A DNA stretch of 64,000 nt from an uncultured Paracoccaceae bacterium. Its GTDB lineage: Bacteria; Pseudomonadota; Alphaproteobacteria; Rhodobacterales; Rhodobacteraceae. The DNA lies in the NCBI GenBank assembly GCA_937146765.1, contig CAKZRP010000058.1:44932-108931 (forward strand), in the 5' to 3' direction. Below the pieces are notes generated by a model. It was not told the origin of the DNA and did no database searches. It saw only the letters and a program-made list of their open reading frames with translations. The first letter of the stretch is position 1. Each line of letters starts with the position of its first letter. Shown here piece by piece: positions 51,799-60,469 of the stretch. Position numbers and translations under genes: made by a program.

Positions 51799-52533
51799 AT
51801 GGCACCCGCGTCCCAGCGACGCGGCCGGGCGGCCCGCCTCACCCAGCGGGCCGCCCTCCCCTTGCCCAGCGGCAAGAGCCTCGACGAGGCTTCCCTCTCC
51901 GAAAATGGCCTCGCGGCCCCTGAAAGGAAGACCGGGCGGATCCTGCTGATCGCCTGCGGGGCTTTGGCGCGCGAGATCCTTGATATCAAGGCGCTCAACG
52001 GGTTCGATCACATGGATCTGACTTGCCTGCCGGCCAAACTGCATCTCTACCCAGATCAGATCGTCACCCATGTGGAATCCGCAGTGGAAAAGCACCGCGC
52101 CACCTATGACTATATCTATGTGATCTATGCCGATTGCGGCACTGGCGGCGCGCTGGCCGAGGCCTGCGCCCGTCTTGGCGTCGAGATGGTGGCTGGCCCG
52201 CATTGTTACGCCTTCTTCGAAGGCAATGCCCGCTTCGAAGAGCTGACCGAAGCCGGCGAGATCACCGCCTTTTATCTCACCGACTTCCTCGTGAAGCAGT
52301 TCGACGCCTTTGTCTGGCGCCCGATGGGCCTCGACAAGAACCCGGAACTGCGTGACATGATCTTTGGCAATTACACCACGCTGGTCTATCAGTCGCAGGT
52401 CAACGACCCTGCATTGGTGGAAAAAGCCCGCGCCTGCGCCGACCGGATGGGCCTCACCTTCGTGCATCGCCACACCGGCTATGGCGAGTTGGAAACCAGC
52501 CTCAAGGCCTGGTCCACCGCTTCTATCGGTTGA
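51799..52533 (+). CDS. DUF1638 protein
   Basis: A 244-residue protein of the DUF1638 family, which occurs beside corrinoid methyltransferases in bacteria and archaea. The domain (about 46-235) begins GRILLIACGALAREIL, and YVIYADCGTGGALAEAC carries a conserved Cys. It starts 1 base after the corrinoid gene stop and is translationally coupled. Genetic work in Phaeobacter inhibens, as I recall, links this family to B12-dependent methionine synthesis, possibly to reactivation of inactive cobalamin; the mechanism is unknown. The first 45 residues are Arg/Pro-rich and without similarity, so a later start is possible. Confidence 0.85.
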   Translation: MAPASQRRGRAARLTQRAALPLPSGKSLDEASLSENGLAAPERKTGRILLIACGALAREILDIKALNGFDHMDLTCLPAKLHLYPDQIVTHVESAVEKHRATYDYIYVIYADCGTGGALAEACARLGVEMVAGPHCYAFFEGNARFEELTEAGEITAFYLTDFLVKQFDAFVWRPMGLDKNPELRDMIFGNYTTLVYQSQVNDPALVEKARACADRMGLTFVHRHTGYGELETSLKAWSTASIG

Positions 52534-52598
52534 AGAACTACCGCGAGTGAGGTGTCACCCTTGGGCAAGTGGGAGCAAGCTCCCGACCCCGGCCTGCG

Positions 52599-53009
52599 TC
52601 AGGCCTGCGCCGCTGCGGTCTCGCGAATCCGCTCGATCATCGCCCGCAACCCGTTGGAGCGTTGCGCCGAGAGGTGATCGTTCATCCCCAGACGCCCCAT
52701 TTCAGCACGGGCATCCACCGCAAGCACCTCTGCGAGTGTCAGCCCGTTGTAAAGTTTCTGCAGCAGTGCAATCAGCCCCTTCACGATCATCGCGTCGCTG
52801 TCGCCGTCAAAGCGCAGCGCGCCGCCCTCGATCTGGATATGCAACCAGACCTGGCTGGCACAGCCGTCCACTTTGGTTGCAGGCACCTTGAGCGCCGCGT
52901 CCAGCGGCGCCATCGCCTTGCCCTGTTCGATCACATGGCGATAGCGATCTTCCCAGTCCTCGATGAACTCGAAATCCTCTACGATCTCCTCAAAGGCGGC
53001 AGTGGCCAT
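52599..53009 (-). CDS. SufE family sulfur acceptor
   Basis: A 136-residue SufE protein that accepts sulfur from a cysteine desulfurase for iron-sulfur cluster assembly. Cys50 in VDGCASQVWLH is the sulfur-accepting residue in the standard motif. The family length and LALLQKLYNG-type helix are normal. The ATG at 53009 follows TGGGGGAT. No suf operon is nearby, so it acts in trans. Confidence 0.9.
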   Translation of the reverse strand: MATAAFEEIVEDFEFIEDWEDRYRHVIEQGKAMAPLDAALKVPATKVDGCASQVWLHIQIEGGALRFDGDSDAMIVKGLIALLQKLYNGLTLAEVLAVDARAEMGRLGMNDHLSAQRSNGLRAMIERIRETAAAQA

Positions 53010-53142
53010 GGTATCCCCCATCTCGCAACCCGGTGGCAACAGCTCGGACCTAGGCCAGAGCCTTGGGGTTTTCAACCGCTTTTCAACGCTGCTTCAATCG
53101 GGTAGTCAGTTTTGCAAGCAACACTGACTGCGGCAGGTATTC

Positions 53143-53661
53143 ATGCGTATCACTCTCGGCGCCTTTCTGGTTGGCACTCTGGTCCTGTCCTCCTGCGGTG
53201 GCTGGCGCGACTCGCGTGTCAATCCGACCAATTGGTTCGGCAAATCCCGCGAAGCCCGGATTGCGGCCCCGGTGGAAACCGTGAACCCGCTGATCCCCCA
53301 GGACGAAGACCGGGTGAACCTGCTTGGAGACGACGCGGAAGACGCCGTGGACCGCAGCGTTCCGATCGCCGTGATCCGCGACATGGAAATCAGCCGCACA
53401 CCGATTGGCGCCATTGTCACCGTGACCGGAGAAGCCACCCGCAACGGCGCCTATGGCGCCAAGCTGGTAGCCTCCGAAGTGCAACCCGATGGGGTGCTGG
53501 AATATACGTTCCGGGTGACCTATCCCGCCCGGGCCACCTATCCGGGTACCGAAGCCACCCGTGCCGTGCGCGCGGCTGTCACATTGACGCATCAGGATCT
53601 CGTTGGCGTGCGCAGCATCCGGGTCATCGGACGCGACAACGCTCGGGAAAGCCGACGCTAA
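53143..53661 (+). CDS. Lipoprotein of unknown function
   Basis: A 172-residue protein with a lipoprotein signal peptide: MRITLGAFLVGTLVLSSC, lipobox LSSC with Cys18 as the lipidated residue. The mature part is Arg-rich with beta strands (RDMEISRTPIGAIVTVTGEATRNGAYGAKLVASEV), and I recognise no family. An inverted repeat AGTCAGT-N12-ACTGACT (53104-53129) lies just before the ATG. It is divergent from sufE and ends at a bidirectional terminator. Confidence 0.8.
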   Translation: MRITLGAFLVGTLVLSSCGGWRDSRVNPTNWFGKSREARIAAPVETVNPLIPQDEDRVNLLGDDAEDAVDRSVPIAVIRDMEISRTPIGAIVTVTGEATRNGAYGAKLVASEVQPDGVLEYTFRVTYPARATYPGTEATRAVRAAVTLTHQDLVGVRSIRVIGRDNARESRR

Positions 53662-53678
53662 CCTCTCAAGAGGAAACA

Positions 53679-53708
53679 AAAAAACGCGCCTCTCAGGGCG
53701 CGTTTTTT
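53679..53708. terminator. Bidirectional intrinsic terminator
   Basis: A 12-bp perfect stem (AAAAAACGCGCC/GGCGCGTTTTTT) with a 6-base loop has T runs in both directions. It serves the lipoprotein gene and the converging rnd gene. Confidence 0.9.
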
Positions 53709-53748
53709 GTTTGAAACGAGAGGTCGGATCGCAATTCGGTTGGCCAGT

Positions 53749-54906
53749 TCAGAGCTCGACCACCTGAACCAGTTGCCCCTTCGCGGCAAGGGCAATCTTG
53801 CCTTCACAGAGGCGCAGCGCATCCGCGCCAAAGACCTCAAGGCGCCATCCGTGCAGGGCCGGGACATCCCGTTCGCCCGCCGCAATTGCGTCCAGATCCG
53901 AGGACGGCGCAATCAGCTTCGCAGCCACGCCGGAGGTTTCAGTCTTGGCCTTCAGCAGCACCCGCAGCAGATCCGCCAGCGCGCCGTTGATCTGCATTTT
54001 CTCCCGCGACAGGTCCGGTTTCGGCATCTTTTCCTGAGGGCAGTTCACCCCGCGTTCCACCGCCGCCAGGATGCCGTCGGCAATGGCGCCCTTGCGCGCT
54101 TCGCGTAGGAGCAGGCGAGAACCGCCAAGGTCGGCCGGGCTGCGCGGCTTGGTCGATGCCAGCTCCACCAGCGCGTCATCCTTGAACACCCGGTTGCGCG
54201 GCACGTTGTTGGACTGGGCGTATTCCTCGCGGAAAGCCGCCAGTTCGCGCACCACGGCAAGGAATTTGCCCGAATTGGTGCGGGTCTTGATCCGCCGCCA
54301 TGCCTCGCGCGGTTGCGCGTCATAGGTGGCGGGATCAGTCAGCACCTGCAATTCCTCGGCCACCCAATGGCTGCGCCCGGTCTTGTCGAGTTCCTTGCGC
54401 AGGTATTCGTAGATCTGCCTCAGATGGGTCACATCCGCCAAAGCATAGGTCATCTGCGCCTCGCTCAGCGGACGGCGCGACCAGTCGGTGAAGCGCGAGG
54501 TCTTGTCGAGCCCCTGCTTGCAAACTTTACGCACCAAAGTCTCGTAGCCGACCTGTTCGCCAAAGCCGCAGACCATGGCCGCGACCTGGGTGTCAAACAG
54601 CGGCTGCGGGAAGACCTGCGCATCCACCCAGAAGATTTCCAAGTCCTGACGCGCGGCGTGGAACACCTTGACCACGGCCTCGTTGCGGAAAAGCTCGTAC
54701 AGCGGCTCCAGCGACAGGCCCTCCGCCAGAGGGTCCACCAGCACCGCATCCTCACCCGACTTGTCACGATAGGCGAGCTGGATCAGGCAGAGTTTGGAGT
54801 AATAGGTTCGTTCCCGCAGGAATTCGGTATCCACCGTCACATAGGGGTATTTCGCCGCCTGTTCACAAAAGGCGCGCAATTCGTCGGTGGTGGTCAGGGT
54901 TTTCAT
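53749..54906 (-). CDS. rnd: Ribonuclease D
   Basis: A 385-residue 3'-5' exoribonuclease acting on tRNA and small RNA 3' ends. The DEDD exonuclease domain (about 1-170) shows YVTVDTEFLRERTYY (Asp and Glu), FHAARQDLEIF and the Tyr/Asp motif YALADVTHLRQIYEYL. An HRDC domain follows (about 200-290). I chose the ATG at 54906, the normal start for the family. It is on the same strand as purM-purN with a 103-base gap. Confidence 0.92.
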   Translation of the reverse strand: MKTLTTTDELRAFCEQAAKYPYVTVDTEFLRERTYYSKLCLIQLAYRDKSGEDAVLVDPLAEGLSLEPLYELFRNEAVVKVFHAARQDLEIFWVDAQVFPQPLFDTQVAAMVCGFGEQVGYETLVRKVCKQGLDKTSRFTDWSRRPLSEAQMTYALADVTHLRQIYEYLRKELDKTGRSHWVAEELQVLTDPATYDAQPREAWRRIKTRTNSGKFLAVVRELAAFREEYAQSNNVPRNRVFKDDALVELASTKPRSPADLGGSRLLLREARKGAIADGILAAVERGVNCPQEKMPKPDLSREKMQINGALADLLRVLLKAKTETSGVAAKLIAPSSDLDAIAAGERDVPALHGWRLEVFGADALRLCEGKIALAAKGQLVQVVEL

Positions 54907-55009
54907 CAAATGCGTCTTTGCAGGTTTCAGGTTTAGGCCGCTCGGGTTGATTGTTGATACGCCGAGGGCGGGTTGGTTGCAAACCCTGTAACGGATCTGC
55001 GACGCAGGA

Positions 55010-55615
55010 TCAGCCGAGATGCAACACCGCACGCTCGCCAATCAGATAGCGCTTCAACACCGCCGGATAGAGGCGGTGTTCCTGCACCAAGACCCGCGCC
55101 GCGAGGTCATCGGGGGTATCGCCCGCAAGGACTGGCACTTCGGCTTGACCGAGGATCGGACCGTCATCAAGCAAGGGCGTCACCTCATGCACGGTGCAGC
55201 CGTGCCGGGCATCGCCCGCCTCCAGCGCGCGGGCATGGGTGTGCAGGCCTTTGTATTTCGGCAGCAAGGAGGGGTGAATATTGAGCATCCGGCCTTCGAA
55301 CTGGCTGACAAAGCCAGCCGTCAGCACCCGCATGAAGCCCGCAAGGCAGACCACATCGGCGCCCGCCTCAAGGATCGGCTTCACCAGCTCCGCCTCAAAG
55401 GCGGCGCGGTCGCTGCCAAAGGGGCGATGGTCCACCACGGAGGTGGCCACGCCACGCTCGGCCGCGCGTTTCAACCCGCCCGCATCCGCATTGTTCGACA
55501 GAACCAGACAGGGGCGGCCCGGGTGGTCGGGATCGTTCAGCATAGAGTCAACGAGGGCCACCATATTGGAGCCCCCGCCGGAAACCAGAATAGCTACGGC
55601 CTTCTTGTCGCTCAC
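55010..55615 (-). CDS. purN: Phosphoribosylglycinamide formyltransferase
   Basis: A 201-residue folate-dependent transformylase for the third step of purine synthesis. [10 protein letters not shown] binds the phosphate, and [22 protein letters not shown] contains the active Asn-His pair and the conserved loop. The formyl donor is formyl-tetrahydrofolate. Its start overlaps the purM stop by 4 bases (ATGA). Confidence 0.95.
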   Translation of the reverse strand: MSDKKAVAILVSGGGSNMVALVDSMLNDPDHPGRPCLVLSNNADAGGLKRAAERGVATSVVDHRPFGSDRAAFEAELVKPILEAGADVVCLAGFMRVLTAGFVSQFEGRMLNIHPSLLPKYKGLHTHARALEAGDARHGCTVHEVTPLLDDGPILGQAEVPVLAGDTPDDLAARVLVQEHRLYPAVLKRYLIGERAVLHLG

Positions 55616-56658
55616 AGGAGAGAGCCTGTGTAGCGCACGCCCTCGCCTGCGGTCACGGTGCCGAGGCGGGAGACGGTCTCGCCCTCGCCCTTCAGCAGCT
55701 CCTCCAGCGCGTCGGCGCGGTCGGCGGAGACCACAACGATCATGCCAATGCCGCAGTTGAAGGTCTTCAGCATCTCACGCTCTTCCACGCCACCGGTTTT
55801 CGCCAGCCATTGGAACACGCCGGGCAGCTCCCAGGCGTCGAGGTTGATGTCGGCACCAAGCCCTTCGGGCAGGACGCGGGGCAGGTTCTCGGTCAGACCA
55901 CCGCCAGTGATATGAGCCAGCGCATGGACGCCGCCGGCCCGGATCGCATTCAGCACTTGCTTCACATAAAGGCGGGTCGGAGTGAGCAGAACCTCACCCA
56001 GCTTGCCTTTGCCAAAGGGGCTCTCCGCCTCCCAGCCGAGGCCGGAGTATTTGACGATCTGGCGCACCAGCGAATAGCCGTTGGAATGCACCCCGTCGGA
56101 GCCGAGACCCAGAAGAACGTCGCCTTCGACCACGCCCTCAGGCAGCGCAGTGCCGCGTTCCATCGCGCCGACGGCAAAACCTGCGAGGTCGAAATCGCCC
56201 TTGGGGTACATTCCCGGCATCTCAGCGGTCTCGCCCCCGATCAGCGCGCAGCCGGAACGCACGCAGCCCTCGGCGATGCCTTCGATGATTCGCGCAGCTT
56301 TCTCGGTCTCCAGCTTGCCGGTGGCAAAATAGTCGAGGAAGAACAGCGGTTCAGCCCCCTGACACACCAGGTCGTTGACGCACATGGCGACGAGATCGAT
56401 ACCGACCCCTTCCACGTGACCGGTGTCGATGGCGATCCGCAGCTTGGTGCCGACGCCATCGGTCGCGCCCACGAGGATCGGATCCTGATAGCCGGCGGCC
56501 TTGAGGTCGAACAGCGCGCCAAATCCGCCGAGGCCGCTCATCACGCCGGGGCGGTTGGTGCGTTTGGCGGCGGGCTTGATCCGCTCCACCAACTCGTTGC
56601 CCGCATCAATGTCTACGCCCGCATCCGCATAGGACATCCCGTTCTTGCCGCTGGTCAT
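55612..56658 (-). CDS. purM: Phosphoribosylformylglycinamidine cyclo-ligase (AIR synthetase)
   Basis: A 348-residue ATP-dependent enzyme for the fifth step of purine synthesis. [26 protein letters not shown] and [11 protein letters not shown] are the family motifs. The ATG at 56658 follows AAGGAGC. It is coupled to purN by an ATGA overlap. Confidence 0.95.
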   Translation of the reverse strand: MTSGKNGMSYADAGVDIDAGNELVERIKPAAKRTNRPGVMSGLGGFGALFDLKAAGYQDPILVGATDGVGTKLRIAIDTGHVEGVGIDLVAMCVNDLVCQGAEPLFFLDYFATGKLETEKAARIIEGIAEGCVRSGCALIGGETAEMPGMYPKGDFDLAGFAVGAMERGTALPEGVVEGDVLLGLGSDGVHSNGYSLVRQIVKYSGLGWEAESPFGKGKLGEVLLTPTRLYVKQVLNAIRAGGVHALAHITGGGLTENLPRVLPEGLGADINLDAWELPGVFQWLAKTGGVEEREMLKTFNCGIGMIVVVSADRADALEELLKGEGETVSRLGTVTAGEGVRYTGSLL

Positions 56659-56721
56659 CGCATGGCTCCTTCGCAATGGTTGACGTGGCTTTAGCCTATA
56701 GGTCGGGCGAAGGAAACTAGG

Positions 56722-56764
56722 GAAAACACCCCTCCCAGGCCCGAAATCGGTGCAAAGGGAGGGG
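56722..56764 (-). terminator. Hairpin after the Tat-exported metallo-hydrolase
   Basis: An 8-bp stem (CCCCTCCC at 56729-56736, GGGAGGGG at 56757-56764) with a 20-base loop is followed, on the minus strand, by TGTTTTCC. It lies 42 bases after the stop of the metallo-hydrolase gene. Confidence 0.55.
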
Positions 56765-56805
56765 TTCGCGCGCTTTTTACTCAGTCAGGCGGCGGCCGCT
56801 CGATT

Positions 56806-57774
56806 TCAGAGGCCGAATTGCCAGGGCGCCTGATGGAAGGCATAGGCCTCGCCGTCGCGCGCCACCCGCCCGAGCCCGGGGAAATCGAGGTGCATCCCCA
56901 CCACCAGAAGAGCGTCCGAGGCGGCGCGGTCAAACATCGCCTTGCGGGTGGCCGCCGCAAGCGGCTGATCCACATCGAAGGGGATCGTCCAGTCGGGATT
57001 GGCAAATTGCAGCGCGGTACTGTGCACGACATCGCCCCAAATCAGGAGCTGATCAGCGCCAGCGTCCAGCAGGAAGCCACTGTGCCCCGGTGTATGGCCC
57101 GGCAAAGGCAGGGCACTCAGGCCCGGTGCCACGTCCGCTTCTCCGGTGAAAGGTTTCAGCCGATCCTGATAGGGGGCAACCGCATCGCGCGCCATCTGGA
57201 AGAAGCCGCGGCTGCCCTCGTCCACCATTGCCATGATGGCATCGTCGTGCCAGAACGCCCATTCTGCTTCGGCCACCGCCAGTTCCGCGTTTGGGAAAGC
57301 GGCGCTACCGTCCTGGGCCAGCAGCCCGCCGGCGTGGTCGGGGTGCATATGGGTCAAGAGCACGGTGGAGATATCCGCGGCCGCCACGCCGGAAGCCGCC
57401 AGCGCCGCGCCCAGCCCGCCAAGGTCCGGCCCCATCAGCTGCGCGGTGCCGGTATCCACCAGCGTCAGTGCTCCGCCATGTTCGATCAGGTAACCATTGA
57501 CCGGGATCTCCAGCCCTTGCGGACCGGGGCGATAGAAACTTCCCGCCAGCGTGGCCTCCGCCTTGGTCGCGTCATAGCCGGTGAAGGCCTGAGCGGGCAC
57601 CGCGAGGTGACCATCCAGCAGCGCGGTGACGGTCGCATCACCAATCTGGAAGCGATGCAACACGGGCGCAGGCGCGGCAGGGGCGGCCAAGGCGAGGGTG
57701 CCAAAGGAGGGAACCGCCGATGCGGCGACGCCAAGGCCAAGGCCTTGCAACAGGGATCTGCGGGAAATGGTCAT
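56806..57774 (-). CDS. Tat-exported MBL-fold metallo-hydrolase
   Basis: A 322-residue metallo-beta-lactamase-fold enzyme with a twin-arginine signal (MTISRRSLLQGLGLG) and an AAP cleavage region near 32. The metal motif HxHxDH is THMHPDHAGG, followed by the usual Asp in LLIWGDVVHS. Export by Tat suggests that it folds and takes its metals inside the cell. Likely substrates are lactones, esters or phosphate esters; unknown. It is divergent from a LysR regulator, which may control it. Confidence 0.85.
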   Translation of the reverse strand: MTISRRSLLQGLGLGVAASAVPSFGTLALAAPAAPAPVLHRFQIGDATVTALLDGHLAVPAQAFTGYDATKAEATLAGSFYRPGPQGLEIPVNGYLIEHGGALTLVDTGTAQLMGPDLGGLGAALAASGVAAADISTVLLTHMHPDHAGGLLAQDGSAAFPNAELAVAEAEWAFWHDDAIMAMVDEGSRGFFQMARDAVAPYQDRLKPFTGEADVAPGLSALPLPGHTPGHSGFLLDAGADQLLIWGDVVHSTALQFANPDWTIPFDVDQPLAAATRKAMFDRAASDALLVVGMHLDFPGLGRVARDGEAYAFHQAPWQFGL

Positions 57775-57857
57775 AAGAAACTCCAATATCCGAGCCCGCC
57801 GGTGTGACGGGTGATCACGAAGTATCAAGCGCCTCTGGCCTTTGTCAGCCTTGCGAG

Positions 57858-57876
57858 GCTAATAAGGGATATTAGC
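57858..57876. promoter_or_regulatory. LysR-type inverted repeat in divergent promoter
   Basis: GCTAAT-N7-ATTAGC is a perfect inverted repeat between the metallo-hydrolase gene (start 57774) and the LysR gene (start 57896), 19 bases before the latter. It fits the usual LysR target layout of a dyad with AT-rich flanks. Confidence 0.6.
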
Positions 57877-57895
57877 AGTTCTTATAGGCGTGACC

Positions 57896-58825
57896 ATGGA
57901 TCGTTTGATGCTTCTCGAAACATTTACGGTTGCGCTGGATGAAGGCTCGTTGAGCCGCGCCGCCCGGCGTCGGGGTGTCACGCAATCGGCCATCAGCCAG
58001 CAGATCAAGCAATTGGAGAGCATGGTCGGGCACCAGTTGCTGCACCGCACCGCGCAGGGAGTTCGCGCCACTCGGTCGGGCGAACTCGTCTACACCCATG
58101 CCCAGGACCTCCTCGGTGGCTTTGACCGGCTCGCCGCCGAGCTCAACCAGATGCAGAACAGCGTGTCGGGCGATTTCCGCATCAGCGTCAACAGCTTTCT
58201 CGGTCGCCGCATCATCGGTCCCCTGCTGATAGACCTTGACCGCGACCATGAGGGTCTCAACATCATCATGCGGGTGGAAGACCGGCTGGTGGATGTGGTG
58301 CGCGAAAACTATGACCTTGCCATTCGCAGCGGTCGCATCGGCGAGACAGATGGCGTCGGGCGGCGCATCGCCACGCTGGAAACCGTACTCTTTGCCACCC
58401 CCGCGTATCTCGACAGGATGGGACGGCCGGAGGATCCCTCGGATCTGACCCGGATGAAGTTCATCCAGCACCATGAAGACCAGACGAAAGGGTTCTTCAC
58501 GCTTGGTCGCGACGGCATCGAAGTCCAGGCTCCCATCCGCATCGGCTTTACCGCCGATGATCCCGACCTGATCATGCACGCGGTCCTGAACGGGTCCGGC
58601 TATACCCGCGCCCCCAGTTTCTTTGTCGAAGAGCAGCTGCGCAGTGGTATACTCGAAGCCGTGCTGCCCGGATGGAATGCGCCGGACAAGGAGGTCTTTG
58701 CCATCTACCCATCCCGCCATGCCATTGACCGTCGGCGTGACCTGATCATCGATGGCGTAGCGGCACGCCTGGCCGAGATCCGGGCCCGCGGCCGCCAGAG
58801 TGTGACGCGACCAATCACCGCTTGA
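57896..58825 (+). CDS. LysR-family transcriptional regulator
   Basis: A 309-residue regulator. The N-terminal winged helix-turn-helix (about 2-62, MDRLMLLETFTVALDEGSLSRAARRRGVTQSAISQQIKQLESMVGHQLL) is followed by the effector-binding domain (about 90-300). ATG at 57896 is the likely start; GTG at 57890 is possible. Divergent from the Tat-exported metallo-hydrolase, with a dyad between them, it probably activates that gene in response to its substrate. tRNA-Ile2 follows 37 bases later. Confidence 0.88.
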   Translation: MDRLMLLETFTVALDEGSLSRAARRRGVTQSAISQQIKQLESMVGHQLLHRTAQGVRATRSGELVYTHAQDLLGGFDRLAAELNQMQNSVSGDFRISVNSFLGRRIIGPLLIDLDRDHEGLNIIMRVEDRLVDVVRENYDLAIRSGRIGETDGVGRRIATLETVLFATPAYLDRMGRPEDPSDLTRMKFIQHHEDQTKGFFTLGRDGIEVQAPIRIGFTADDPDLIMHAVLNGSGYTRAPSFFVEEQLRSGILEAVLPGWNAPDKEVFAIYPSRHAIDRRRDLIIDGVAARLAEIRARGRQSVTRPITA

Positions 58826-58862
58826 CCTCACGACCACCATTACCTAACCAGTTGGCTCAAGT

Positions 58863-58938
58863 GGGCCTGTAGCTCAACGGTTAGAGCAGAGCGCTCATAA
58901 CGCTTTGGTTGCGGGTTCAAATCCTGCCGGGCCTACCA
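58863..58938 (+). tRNA. tRNA-Ile (anticodon CAU, lysidine type)
   Basis: A 76-base tRNA with an encoded CCA at 58936-58938. The acceptor stem is GGGCCTG with CGGGCCT, with two wobble pairs. The anticodon loop CTCATAA gives CAT. The D-loop GGTTAGAGC and other features resemble tRNA-Ile2, whose C34 is converted to lysidine, rather than initiator or elongator tRNA-Met. The distinction is not certain by eye. Confidence 0.8.
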
Positions 58939-59082
58939 CTTCCACCAGACATCCAGATCGCCACTCCCTGCCCCAAGCCCACTTGTCGGGTATCGCTGAC
59001 CGGGCGACCTGCGCGGGACGCAAGCCCAGGGGGATCCTCTGTCGGCGGCCAGACCAGTCGCGTGGTCCAGGGCGCGTTGCAG

Positions 59083-60411
59083 TCACAAGGCGATCACGAT
59101 ATCCGCCTGCAAACCGCCAAGCGCCTCGCTGGTGCCCAGCCGCAGGGTACCGCCGTGAGCGCGGGCAATGTCCGCAACGATCGCCAGCCCCAGCCCCACC
59201 CCCGTGCCCAGATCCTGATTGCGCGCGGGATCCAACCGGGTGAAAGGCCGGATCGCGTCGCCACGCAGGTCTTCGGGAATGCCAGGACCATCGTCCTCGA
59301 CCCGGATCCGCAGCGACTTCTGCATCACCACCACCGAGACCCTTGCCCGGGTGCCATATCGCACCGCGTTCGAAATCAGATTGTCCAGGGCCCGGCGTAC
59401 CGCAGCCGCCCGCAACGGAACCCGGCGGTTTCCAACCGCCTCGACCAGATGGACGGTCTTGCCTTGCCGAACCCAGTTCTGCACCGCCTCTTCCACCAGG
59501 GCACAGGGATCGCTTTCGGCCATCGCGCTGGTGGTCACCCCACGCGAAAAATCAAGGAAGGCATTGACCATATCCTCCATTTCCTTGACGTCCTGAATCA
59601 TCGGAGCGGCGTCTTCCTCGTCGATCATCGCAAGGCCGAGCTTGAGCCGGGTCAAGGGCGTGCGCAGATCGTGGCTCACGCCCGAGAGCATCAGGGTCCG
59701 CTGTTCGATCTGGCGCTCGATTCGCGCCCGCATGTCGACAAAGGCCGCCCCGGCCGCGCGCACCTCGGTTGCGCCACGCGGAGTGTAGGGAATCATGCGG
59801 CCCCGCCCAAAGGCCTCCGCGGCATCGGCAAGCCGCTTGATCGGGCGCAATTGGTTGCGCATGTAGACCATCGCGATCACAATCAGGAGGAAACCAAAAA
59901 CCACCATGGTCACGATCAGCTGATGTGGTGCGGCGGCGCTCACCCGGCGCCGACTGAAATCCATCTGGACCGGTCCGTGGCGGCTCTCCATCACCGCCGA
60001 AATCTGGCTGGAGCGAGGCAACTGCAGGGTTAGGAAACCGGGCACGGCCTGCTCGAACACCTCACGGATGATGCGCCCGGAATAGTCCTCGAAGTGTCTT
60101 TCGTCGATCGGAATGGGATCGCCGGGCTCGAGGAACCGCAGATCGATGAACAGCGGTTCCAGCAGCGGCGCAAGACGCCCCATCGCCTCCTCCTGGCTTT
60201 CACTGCGGTCGATCTCCTCGCTGATCATCACGAATTCGCGCACCATGGTCTGCGACATCTGGGTGGTGATGTCCTCAAGGTCGCGACGGATGAAGACAAA
60301 GGACACCACGATCTGCAGCGTGATGACCGGCATCAGCATGATCAGGGCGGCACGCCCGTAGATCCCGGAGGGCAATCGGGGCAAATAGTGTTTGAGGCGC
60401 GAGAAGTTCAT
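59083..60411 (-). CDS. EnvZ-like sensor histidine kinase
   Basis: A 442-residue membrane kinase. Two helices (about 21-41 and 165-184) enclose a periplasmic sensor region. Then come a HAMP domain (about 185-235), the phosphoacceptor His247 in LSGVSHDLRTPLTRL and an ATP-binding domain with ALDNLISNAVRYG, EDDGPGIP and GTGVGLGLAIV. The family is OmpR/EnvZ-like. No response regulator lies within the window beside it; the partner may be just upstream, but the next gene upstream is a divergent hydrolase. I chose the ATG at 60411, which gives the normal N-terminus. Confidence 0.88.
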   Translation of the reverse strand: MNFSRLKHYLPRLPSGIYGRAALIMLMPVITLQIVVSFVFIRRDLEDITTQMSQTMVREFVMISEEIDRSESQEEAMGRLAPLLEPLFIDLRFLEPGDPIPIDERHFEDYSGRIIREVFEQAVPGFLTLQLPRSSQISAVMESRHGPVQMDFSRRRVSAAAPHQLIVTMVVFGFLLIVIAMVYMRNQLRPIKRLADAAEAFGRGRMIPYTPRGATEVRAAGAAFVDMRARIERQIEQRTLMLSGVSHDLRTPLTRLKLGLAMIDEEDAAPMIQDVKEMEDMVNAFLDFSRGVTTSAMAESDPCALVEEAVQNWVRQGKTVHLVEAVGNRRVPLRAAAVRRALDNLISNAVRYGTRARVSVVVMQKSLRIRVEDDGPGIPEDLRGDAIRPFTRLDPARNQDLGTGVGLGLAIVADIARAHGGTLRLGTSEALGGLQADIVIAL

Positions 60412-60469
60412 ATCTAAGCCTGTGGCCGGTACCGCCATGTCAGGTGGCACGCTGGAAGGGAGAAGCCAG

